A stretch of DNA of 22,677 nt. It comes from a virus. Position 1 is the stretch's first letter; each line of letters opens with the position of its first letter. The notes under the pieces were generated by a model that had not been told where the DNA came from, searched no databases, and saw nothing but the letters and a program-made list of their open reading frames with translations. The stretch lies in IMG/VR virus record IMGVR_UViG_3300045912_000461, positions 1 to 22,677 of that record; one strand, 5' to 3'. Below are positions 6,888 through 12,410 of this stretch, piece by piece. A program made the position numbers and the translations under genes.

Positions 6888-7868
6888 ATGGCCTTTCCTG
6901 TCGCATCCTCCCCGTTTGCGGGGGCGAACCCGAGCCCGGCCTACTCCGGGGTGTTCATCCCGGTCGTTTGGTCCACGAAACTAATCGAGAAGTTCTACGA
7001 CGCGACGGTGCTCGCGGCGATCTCGAACACCAACTACGAGGGCGAGATCAGCCGCCACGGCGACAAGGTGGAGATTCGCACCCGCCCGACCATCGTGATC
7101 CGCGACTACGAGGCGAACATGCCTCTCGAAGTGGACCGGCCGTCGTCCAACAAGGTCGAACTCTTCATCGACCAGGGCAAGTATTTCAACCTGCACCTGG
7201 ACGACGTGATGAAGATTCAGAGCGACATCAACCTGATGGAGCAGTGGTCGGCCGACGCCTCGGAGCAGATGAAGATCGAGATCGACACCGACGTGCTGAC
7301 CTTCATGGTCAACAAGGCGGCTGCGGCGAACCGTGGCTCCGCCGCCGGTCGCATCTCGAACAACATCAACCTGGGTGTGGCGGGCACGCCGGTCGTCATG
7401 TCGCGGACGAACGTCATCGACTACCTGATCCTCATGGGGCAGGCGCTCGATGAGCAGAACATCCCCGAGACGGGCCGGTGGGTGGTCATGCCCGCGTGGG
7501 CGTGCTCGTTGCTGAAGCGGTCGGACCTGCGTGACGCCTCGCTCACCGGCGACGGCACGAGCGTGATGCGGAACGGCCGTCTCGGCATGATCGACCGCTT
7601 CACGGTCTACTCGTCCAACCTGCTGCCGACGAGCGCCACCGACGGCGTGAACGGCAACGACTCGGATGGGGCCTACTACATCTACGCGGGCCACAAGAAC
7701 GCGCTCACCTTCGCCTCGCAACTCACCGAGATGGAGGTGATCCGGTCCGAGCGGTCGTTCGGCAACATGGTGCGCGGGCTTCAGGTCTACGGCCGTCAGG
7801 TCATCGACCCGACCGCGATGGTCCAGTTGTATGCCGCGCCCGCGTCGGGCATCGGCTCGCCGACCTGA
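6888..7868 (+). CDS. Major capsid protein
   Basis: This is the coat subunit of the icosahedral head. The product is 326 residues, a usual size for an HK97-fold coat protein without a long prodomain. It opens with a short flexible N-terminus, then FIPVVWSTKLIEKFYDATVLAAISN, a GDKVEIRTRPTI strand, a helical stretch (WSADASEQMKIEIDTDVL) matching the spine-helix region of coat proteins, and a C-terminal SQLTEMEVIRSERSFGNMVRGLQVYG segment typical of P-domain strands. AGGAG lies nine bases before the ATG. Strong G/C third positions and its position after the scaffold fit high expression. A strong hairpin follows the gene. Confidence 0.88.
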   Translation: MAFPVASSPFAGANPSPAYSGVFIPVVWSTKLIEKFYDATVLAAISNTNYEGEISRHGDKVEIRTRPTIVIRDYEANMPLEVDRPSSNKVELFIDQGKYFNLHLDDVMKIQSDINLMEQWSADASEQMKIEIDTDVLTFMVNKAAAANRGSAAGRISNNINLGVAGTPVVMSRTNVIDYLILMGQALDEQNIPETGRWVVMPAWACSLLKRSDLRDASLTGDGTSVMRNGRLGMIDRFTVYSSNLLPTSATDGVNGNDSDGAYYIYAGHKNALTFASQLTEMEVIRSERSFGNMVRGLQVYGRQVIDPTAMVQLYAAPASGIGSPT

Positions 7869-7891
7869 TCGGCAACGGCGCTGGAACCGGG

Positions 7892-7924
7892 GAGCGGCTC
7901 GTCCTATAACGGGGCGGGCCGCTC
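7892..7924 (+). terminator. Long hairpin after the capsid gene
   Basis: Fourteen consecutive pairs (11 Watson-Crick, 3 G-U) join 7892-7905 with 7911-7924 around a five-base loop, ATAAC. There is no T-run after the stem, so complete rho-independent termination is unlikely. Such a hairpin could give partial termination, or protect the 3' end of capsid mRNA so that coat protein is made in excess of the downstream adaptor genes. The next ribosome binding site, GGAGG, starts seven bases after the stem. Confidence 0.45.
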
Positions 7925-7939
7925 TCGCATGGAGGCACC

Positions 7940-8290
7940 ATGGCACGGACGGTTGGGCAGGTGATCTCGGCGGCGCGGGGCATCGTCCAGGACGAGCGGC
8001 CCCCGTTCCGCTACTCCACGACGGCGCTCGCGGGCTACGTGTCCGAAGCGGTTGCCGAAGCGCGGCGCGTGCGCCCGGACCTGTTCCTCGACACCCTGCG
8101 CGACCCGGTGCCGGTCTACACCGAGGCGGACCTGTCGGTGGTGGTGCCCCTGCCGGACTTCTACTTCCCGCAGGTGGTGAACTACGTCGCGGGCCGCTGC
8201 GATCTGCGTGAGGACACCTTCGCGCAGGATGGTCGGGCGATCACGCTGCTTCAGGCGTATGGCATGGCGCTGGTGGGGAGCGGGCGATGA
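7940..8290 (+). CDS. Head-tail adaptor-like protein, 116 residues
   Basis: This small protein follows the capsid gene, where adaptor or head-completion proteins are coded. The N-terminal half is helical (VGQVISAARGIVQDE, TTALAGYVSEAVAEARRVRPDLFL); a beta-containing middle (VPVYTEADLSVVVPLPDFY) and another helix follow. This pattern resembles phage adaptor proteins that sit under the portal, and from memory I would compare it with the family DUF6682. GGAGG four bases before the ATG makes the start secure. Its stop overlaps the next ATG. Confidence 0.6.
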   Translation: MARTVGQVISAARGIVQDERPPFRYSTTALAGYVSEAVAEARRVRPDLFLDTLRDPVPVYTEADLSVVVPLPDFYFPQVVNYVAGRCDLREDTFAQDGRAITLLQAYGMALVGSGR

Positions 8291-8922
8291 GCGGCACGGC
8301 GGCCGGGTTCGAGGGTATCAAGCAGGCGGCGCTGCTGCGCCTGCCGGGTGCGACGCCGGAGGTGGTGGACGCCGAGGCGCGGTGGGTGCTGCACGAGTTC
8401 CTCTCCGAGACGCGCGTGTGGTGGATCGACGCCTCGCTGCCGCTGCTCCCCGAGTCCCGCGATTACGCCGTGCCGCTTCCCGTGCCGTGGGCGTCGGCGG
8501 CGGTGCTGCTGACCGCGAGCGTGGACCACGGTCCCGCACTCACTCCCGGCCTGCCAATGAACGACGGCGCGACCGGGTTCCCCTCGCATGTCGGGCTCGT
8601 GAACGACCGGACTCTTCGAGTCTACCCCACTCCGACGCTCGCCGAGTTCGGGCGTAACCTGACCTTCCGTGTCGCGCTGACGGTGGTCCCGAACGACGCC
8701 GCCGTGGAGATGCCTGAGCGCCTGCGACCATACCACCGACACATCCTCGATGGGCTGCTTGCCCGCATGTATTCGATCCCCGACAAGACCTGGACCAATA
8801 CCCGCATGGCGGACCCGCATCAGCGGCGCTTCGTGGCGGCCATCAACATGGTGCGCCGCGAACTGGATGGCGCGCGCACATACGGGACAGTCGTCATGCG
8901 CGGGCCACGGTTCGGGCGGTAA
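8287..8922 (+). CDS. Putative second adaptor or tail-completion protein, 211 residues
   Basis: The gene overlaps the previous one by ATGA and has GGGGAG just upstream. The product begins with a helix (FEGIKQAALLRLPGATPEVVDAE), has a beta-rich middle, and ends with long helices (LRPYHRHILDGLLARMYS, HQRRFVAAINMVRRELDG). The layout is like that of connector proteins joining portal and tail in short-tailed phages. I recognise the general type but cannot name a family. Position between capsid and fibre supports a head-tail joining role. Confidence 0.55.
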   Translation: MSGTAAGFEGIKQAALLRLPGATPEVVDAEARWVLHEFLSETRVWWIDASLPLLPESRDYAVPLPVPWASAAVLLTASVDHGPALTPGLPMNDGATGFPSHVGLVNDRTLRVYPTPTLAEFGRNLTFRVALTVVPNDAAVEMPERLRPYHRHILDGLLARMYSIPDKTWTNTRMADPHQRRFVAAINMVRRELDGARTYGTVVMRGPRFGR

Positions 8923-8934
8923 GGAGAGGCACGC

Positions 8935-10176
8935 ATGGCTCTCGTGTTCGCCAACAACGCGGCGGCGCAACTGGCGGCGACGGCGACCGTTTCCGACACG
9001 GTGCTCGTGCTCGGGGCCGGTGAGGGAGCGCGGTTCCCGAGCCCTGGCGCCGGACAGTCGTTCATAGCGACTATCCAGGAAGGGACACAGTTCGAAATCG
9101 TCGAATGCACGTCGCGCACAGGCGACAACCTCACCGTGGTGCGGGCGCGCGAAGGCACGGCGGCGCAGACATGGGGTGTCGGTTCCAGCGTGACGATGCG
9201 GAACACGGCGGGCACGATGGCGGCGCTTGAGCAGCGCGCGCGGGCACTCGCCGAGTTCGCGCCTATCAACGGCCCCATCTCCCTCAGCGCCGACCCCGCC
9301 GACCCGACTCACGCGGTTCGCGAGTCGTATCTGGCCGGGCGCGAGACGGCGATTCGCGACGACATGAACACGCTCGTGCAGCGGCGCGGGCGGCTGGTCG
9401 GCGAAGTCATCGAATACTACGGCATGGATACACCGAACGGATTCCTGTTCTGCGACGGGTCCGAGCGGTTCCGCACGGTCTACGCCGAACTGTTCAACGC
9501 GATCACTCGCGCGCTGACGGTGACGGCCGTGGCGGGCTCGCCCACGGTGACGGTGACGGCAGGCTCGCTCACGCACATCGTCGCGGGCATGCCGATCTCG
9601 ATGGCGACTTACTTCCCGGCGGGGACCACCATCGTGTCGGTGGGAACGGGGACACTCACGCTCAGCGCGAACGCCCTCTTCTCGGATACCGACAAGGAAC
9701 TGCGCGTGTGTCCCTACGGCGCGGGCAACGACACGACCACCTTCAACCTGCCGGATCGCCGAGGGCGGGTGGCGTTCACACGTTCGGACACGAGCGGGCG
9801 GCTGACGAGCGCGGTGTCCGGCGTGGACGGTCCGAGGTTCGGTGCGACTGGCGGCGATCAGCGCCTGCACCAGCACTTCCACAACATCACACAGACTCCG
9901 CACACGCACGCCGCCTCTTCCGACGTGCAGGGTGATCACGCGCATTTCTACAACGAAACACCTATCGGTGTCGGCGGGTCCTTCTTCGGGTCCAGCGGCA
10001 ACAGCATCACGCAGCGTCTCGCGGCCACCAGCGTAGCCGGAGCGCACGCGCACAATATCTTCATCTCGGCAGCGAACGCCAGCATCACCGTGAACAACGC
10101 GGGTGAAGGCTCGTCGCAGAACATCCCGCCTGCTATCGTGTGCAACCACGTCATCTTCACCAACGTATTCTCGTAA
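8935..10176 (+). CDS. Tail fibre or tip protein with phage tail collar domain
   Basis: The product is 413 residues. The N-terminal 110 residues are beta-rich (TVLVLGAGEGARF, GDNLTVVRAREGTAAQ) and probably attach to the virion. A collar domain (PF07484 type) starts around residue 163 with GFLFCDGSERFRTVYAELF and resumes with FNLPDRRGRVAF at 270. Between these two halves is an Ig-like insert (about 190-262) with Pro-Ala-Gly-Thr-Thr-Ile and Thr-Leu-Ser motifs. The C-terminal part has four histidine clusters (H312/314/316, H323/325, H335/337, H371/373) before ENIPP-type residues (SSQNIPPAIVCN). It probably binds the cell surface. AAGGAG lies eight bases upstream of the ATG. Confidence 0.78.
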   Translation: MALVFANNAAAQLAATATVSDTVLVLGAGEGARFPSPGAGQSFIATIQEGTQFEIVECTSRTGDNLTVVRAREGTAAQTWGVGSSVTMRNTAGTMAALEQRARALAEFAPINGPISLSADPADPTHAVRESYLAGRETAIRDDMNTLVQRRGRLVGEVIEYYGMDTPNGFLFCDGSERFRTVYAELFNAITRALTVTAVAGSPTVTVTAGSLTHIVAGMPISMATYFPAGTTIVSVGTGTLTLSANALFSDTDKELRVCPYGAGNDTTTFNLPDRRGRVAFTRSDTSGRLTSAVSGVDGPRFGATGGDQRLHQHFHNITQTPHTHAASSDVQGDHAHFYNETPIGVGGSFFGSSGNSITQRLAATSVAGAHAHNIFISAANASITVNNAGEGSSQNIPPAIVCNHVIFTNVFS

Positions 10177-10189
10177 GGAGAGAACAGAG

Positions 10190-10273
10190 GTGGCCCGTTA
10201 TCAGCGCGCGCTTCGCTACCGCGAGTTCTACGACATGCAGTTCGTCGCCGCCTACCAGCGCGGCGAGCCGTGA
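10190..10273 (+). CDS. Very short gene, 27 residues, GTG start
   Basis: A 28-codon frame begins with GTG at 10190, preceded by a strong AAGGAG at 10175-10180 with nine bases of spacing, and ends three bases before the muramidase ATG. The product, starting MARYQRALRYREFYDMQF and ending AYQRGEP, is aromatic and Arg-rich. The Shine-Dalgarno sequence has no other use, because the muramidase start is about 100 bases away. Function unknown; it may serve to couple translation into the lysis genes. Confidence 0.5.
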   Translation: MARYQRALRYREFYDMQFVAAYQRGEP

Positions 10274-10276
10274 TTC

Positions 10277-10960
10277 ATGGCTGGCCCATCCAAGGGGGAC
10301 GTGGCGCCCCCGCCCACCTATGATCCGATTCTGCCTCCCAGGATCGAGTCGGGTCCGCCTGACCGGCTCGGGCTGACCGAGCGCGATTATCAGGATGCCG
10401 CGCGCGTGATCGGCTGCGAGGTGGCGGTCATCAAGGCCGTCGCCGAGGTCGAGAGCGCGGGGCGCGGGCTGCTGCCGGATGGGCGACCGACGATCCTCTA
10501 CGAAGCCCATGTGTTCCACCGCCTGACCAATGGGCGCTTCGCCGGAGCCAGGGACCGGCACGGTGTGCCGCTGTCGGTGCCGAGGTGGGACCGGACGCTC
10601 TATGGGCGCTCGGGCGCGCACCAGTATGACCGGCTGCACGACGCCATGAAACTGGACGAGCGGGCGGCGGTCATGGCATGCTCGTGGGGCATGTTCCAGA
10701 TCATGGGGTTCAACTTCGCCTCGCTCGGCTTCCCGGAGGTGGACACCTTCCAGGAGTTCATCGAGGCGAACGACGAGCCCCATGAGCATCTGGACTTGTT
10801 CGTGCGGTTCATCATGGTGAACGGGCTGGACGACGAACTGCGCGCCAAGGACTGGCGTGGGTTCGCGCGCGGCTACAACGGGCCGGGCTACGAGCAGAAC
10901 GGCTACCACACGAAGATGGAGGCGGCCTACAACCGCATCGTCTCCGGGGGGCAGCGATGA
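10277..10960 (+). CDS. Endolysin, N-acetylmuramidase family
   Basis: This enzyme cuts the glycan chain of peptidoglycan at lysis. The product is 227 residues. It matches the N-acetylmuramidase family (formerly DUF3380, PF11860): LTERDYQDAARVIGCEVAVIKAVAEVESAGRG contains the expected catalytic Glu (Glu57 or Glu59), followed by RPTILYEAHVFHRLTNGRF, WDRTLYG, ACSWGMFQIMGFNF and the C-terminal YNGPGY region. There is no signal peptide or transmembrane segment, so it needs a holin for release. The first 35 residues are a Pro-rich extension. The Shine-Dalgarno sequence is weak, and the gene probably depends on coupling to the 27-residue gene three bases upstream. Confidence 0.88.
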   Translation: MAGPSKGDVAPPPTYDPILPPRIESGPPDRLGLTERDYQDAARVIGCEVAVIKAVAEVESAGRGLLPDGRPTILYEAHVFHRLTNGRFAGARDRHGVPLSVPRWDRTLYGRSGAHQYDRLHDAMKLDERAAVMACSWGMFQIMGFNFASLGFPEVDTFQEFIEANDEPHEHLDLFVRFIMVNGLDDELRAKDWRGFARGYNGPGYEQNGYHTKMEAAYNRIVSGGQR

Positions 10961-11325
10961 CCGGCAAGTTCGCGCTCTACGGCATGCTCGGGCTCGGGGC
11001 GCTGCTCTTCGTCTCGACGGCCTATGCCTACGTGGAGCGTGAGCGGCGGCAGGCGGCGCAGACCCGCGCCGAGATCGCCGAGGCGCAGGCGCAGTCCCGC
11101 GAGCGGGCGATGGAGGCGCTTCAGGCAGAGGTTCGGGCAGCCAGGGAGCGGGCGGCCCGGTATGAGAGGATCAGGCAGGATGTGGCCGTTTCGCCGAACT
11201 CCCGTGCCTGCGTGGATAGCCCTGCTGTCCGCGCTGCCCTTCGCGGCCTGCGCGCCACGGACGGTGCCGCAGGACATCCCGCTGGTGCTGACCGAGGTGC
11301 CGCGTCCGGCACCCCTGCCCGCTGA
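10957..11325 (+). CDS. Inner-membrane spanin (Rz-like)
   Basis: The product is 122 residues with a short cytoplasmic N-terminus, one membrane helix (about residues 6-26, LYGMLGLGALLFVSTAYAYV) and a long charged coiled coil rich in Arg, Glu, Ala and Gln (about 28-78). It ends in a segment with NSRACVDSPAVRAALRGL, a pattern seen at the C-terminus of many Rz-like proteins. The order after the endolysin and the embedded lipoprotein gene in another frame support the call. The ATG overlaps the endolysin stop (ATGA) and has a GGGGGG tract upstream. It would span the periplasm with the o-spanin to fuse the two membranes. Confidence 0.8.
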   Translation: MTGKFALYGMLGLGALLFVSTAYAYVERERRQAAQTRAEIAEAQAQSRERAMEALQAEVRAARERAARYERIRQDVAVSPNSRACVDSPAVRAALRGLRATDGAAGHPAGADRGAASGTPAR

Positions 11326-11743
11326 CCCGACCGACAGGGACGTGGCTATGCTCATCATCGCACAGGACGAGGCACTTCAGGCGTGCTACAGCCAGATGGA
11401 CCGCATCCGGTCGCTGTTGGAGCCCCGCCGGGGCGCAAGGGTTCGGGCAAGTCCCCCTTGGCAGGCGAGTTCAACCCGCCACCTGACAAGAGCGATGAGG
11501 TTCCCAAGCGGAAGCGGAGGCGGTGATGGCGAAGTCCCCGGCCTGGACTCGGAAGGAAGGGAAGAATCCGAACGGCGGGCTCAACGCCAAGGGCCGGGCG
11601 AGCGCACGCGCGCAGGGGATGAACCTGAAGCCGCCGCAGCCCGAGGGTGGTCCGAGGCGGGATTCGTTCTGCGCTCGGATGAAGGGGATGAAGGCGAAAC
11701 TCACCTCGAAAAAGACCGCGAACGACCCGAACTCCCGGATTAA
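11180..11743 (+). CDS. Outer-membrane lipoprotein spanin (Rz1-like), C-terminus uncertain
   Basis: The start lies inside the Rz-like gene in another frame, as in classic Rz/Rz1 pairs, with GAGAGG upstream. The N-terminus MWPFRRTPVPAWIALLSAL is a lipoprotein signal with lipobox PFAAC (Cys24), followed by a Pro-rich mature region and a helix around MLIIAQDEALQACYSQMDRIRSLL. The frame stays open to 11743 (187 residues), much longer than usual, but after about 11430 its third positions lose their G/C bias and the sequence covers the next gene. From there another frame becomes G/C3-rich and stops at 11526. The functional protein probably ends near residue 85, or continues in that other frame by a shift. 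Confidence 0.6.
   Translation: MWPFRRTPVPAWIALLSALPFAACAPRTVPQDIPLVLTEVPRPAPLPADPTDRDVAMLIIAQDEALQACYSQMDRIRSLLEPRRGARVRASPPWQASSTRHLTRAMRFPSGSGGGDGEVPGLDSEGREESERRAQRQGPGERTRAGDEPEAAAARGWSEAGFVLRSDEGDEGETHLEKDRERPELPD
11383..11526 (+). CDS. Basic-tailed frame between o-spanin and next gene, 47 residues if separate
   Basis: This frame (GTG at 11383, stop at 11524-11526) has the G/C-rich third positions expected of a gene from about 11430 on, while the o-spanin frame loses them there. It encodes GRKGSGKSPLAGEFNPPPD and then ends in Lys-Arg-Lys-Arg-Arg-Arg. Its TGA shares bases with the ATG at 11526 (TGATG), as at other gene joints here. It is either a small gene started at GTG 11383 (GAGG about ten bases upstream) or, more likely, the true C-terminus of the o-spanin, reached by a -1 shift or lost to a one-base deletion near 11424-11435. 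Confidence 0.4.
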   Translation: MLQPDGPHPVAVGAPPGRKGSGKSPLAGEFNPPPDKSDEVPKRKRRR

Positions 11744-11771
11744 CAAGAGCCTTCGGGCCTGGAACTGCTAA
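11526..11771 (+). CDS. Small basic conserved phage protein, 81 residues (DUF6321-like)
   Basis: The product begins MAKSPAWTRKEGKNPNGGLN and continues with KGRASARAQGMNLKPPQPEGG, SFCARMKGMKAKLTSKKTAN and a C-terminal KSLRAWNC. I recognise this motif string from small proteins found in many phages and, from memory, place it with DUF6321; no function is known to me. It is strongly basic and lacks a membrane segment, so it is probably not part of the lysis machinery despite its position. GGAGG lies five bases before the ATG; a GTG one codon upstream is a less likely start. Confidence 0.72.
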   Translation: MAKSPAWTRKEGKNPNGGLNAKGRASARAQGMNLKPPQPEGGPRRDSFCARMKGMKAKLTSKKTANDPNSRINKSLRAWNC

Positions 11772-11841
11772 GGGAAACAACCCATACCCACCAAAGCCGG
11801 TCGGTTCCTGTAACGTTAGATCGCCGTGAATTGAGGGTGAA

Positions 11842-12177
11842 ATGAGCGACACACCGCAGCCGCGTCGCGGGCTTGGCGTTAAGATCGAGCCCGTGGTGAC
11901 ATACGGGCATCTCTTCACCGCTGCCATATTCCTGTTCACGGGAGCGGCTGCGTGGTCGGACCTGAACTCGCGCCAGAAGGACGCGGACGTGCGGATCGCT
12001 CGCCTTGAGCGCCTTCAGGAAGAGGGCGCTCGGGACGCTTCGCGTGCGCGCGAGGTGCTCGGCAGACTCGAAGAGAAGGTCGAGGGCCTCAACCGCGCGC
12101 TCAACCGACTCGACAACACGCTGAATCGCATCAGCCCGGTGATCGCCCCGCCGCCGACGAACAGCGGGCCGCGCTGA
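11842..12177 (+). CDS. Membrane protein with coiled coil, possible holin or anti-holin
   Basis: The product is 111 residues: a short N-terminus, one membrane helix at about residues 20-40 (YGHLFTAAIFLFTGAAAW), then a long amphipathic coiled coil with regular Leu/Arg heptads (residues 45-95, including IARLERLQEEGARDASRA and LNRALNRLDNTLNRI). Phage lysis cassettes often code such a protein beside a holin. It might be a holin partner or an extra spanin-like protein. GAGGG precedes the ATG by four bases. The 70-base gap before it is less G/C-rich than its surroundings and could contain a promoter, but no clear consensus is present. Confidence 0.55.
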   Translation: MSDTPQPRRGLGVKIEPVVTYGHLFTAAIFLFTGAAAWSDLNSRQKDADVRIARLERLQEEGARDASRAREVLGRLEEKVEGLNRALNRLDNTLNRISPVIAPPPTNSGPR

Positions 12178-12189
12178 CAGGAGGGACAT

Positions 12190-12381
12190 ATGAACGTCGC
12201 GCAGACCGCCAACGGCATCTGGTGGCCGGTGGTGCGCCAGATGGTGCAGCACGCCGCAGGCTTCGTCCTGGGTGCCGGGGTGCTGACCGAGAGCGAGGTG
12301 TCCATCATCGCCGGGCTGGTCCTGGCGGTGGGGAATGTCGTATGGATGGTGGTGGCCCGGGCTAAGGCCGAGCATCCCTGA
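12190..12381 (+). CDS. Putative holin, 63 residues, two membrane segments
   Basis: The product has two hydrophobic stretches (about residues 11-31 and 38-57, the second IIAGLVLAVGNVVWMVVARAK) joined by a short acidic turn (LTESEVS), with a charged C-terminal tail. This is the layout of small two-helix holins, and it resembles the Pam3-gp28-like holin family as I remember it. Together with the muramidase and spanins nearby it completes a lysis set. AGGAGGG just before the ATG gives a strong start. It would form holes in the inner membrane to release the muramidase. Confidence 0.72.
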   Translation: MNVAQTANGIWWPVVRQMVQHAAGFVLGAGVLTESEVSIIAGLVLAVGNVVWMVVARAKAEHP

Positions 12382-12387
12382 CGCCCG

Positions 12388-12410
12388 GACTCGACGGGAG
12401 GGCTTGAGTC
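12388..12410 (+). promoter_or_regulatory. Hairpin presenting the ribosome binding site of the large tail gene
   Basis: Seven pairs (GACTCGA with TTGAGTC, one G-U) form a stem whose nine-base loop contains the Shine-Dalgarno sequence GGGAGGG (12396-12402). The 3' arm ends one base before the GTG start at 12411. The site is displayed in the loop rather than buried in the stem, which could favour ribosome loading or serve as a protein-binding switch. Confidence 0.4.

Noticed and set aside
8251-10149. Minus-strand open frame of about 630 codons opposite the adaptor and collar genes
   Set aside because: Antisense to a clear collar-domain gene; no ribosome binding site or domain.
8935-10176. Diversity-generating retroelement target in the collar fibre
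   Set aside because: No reverse transcriptase gene and no near-copy of the 3' end with adenine-specific differences is visible in the window.
11772-11841. tRNA gene or promoter in the 70-base gap before the membrane coiled-coil gene
   Set aside because: No cloverleaf can be folded and no -35/-10 pair with suitable spacing is visible, although the segment is less G/C-rich than its surroundings.
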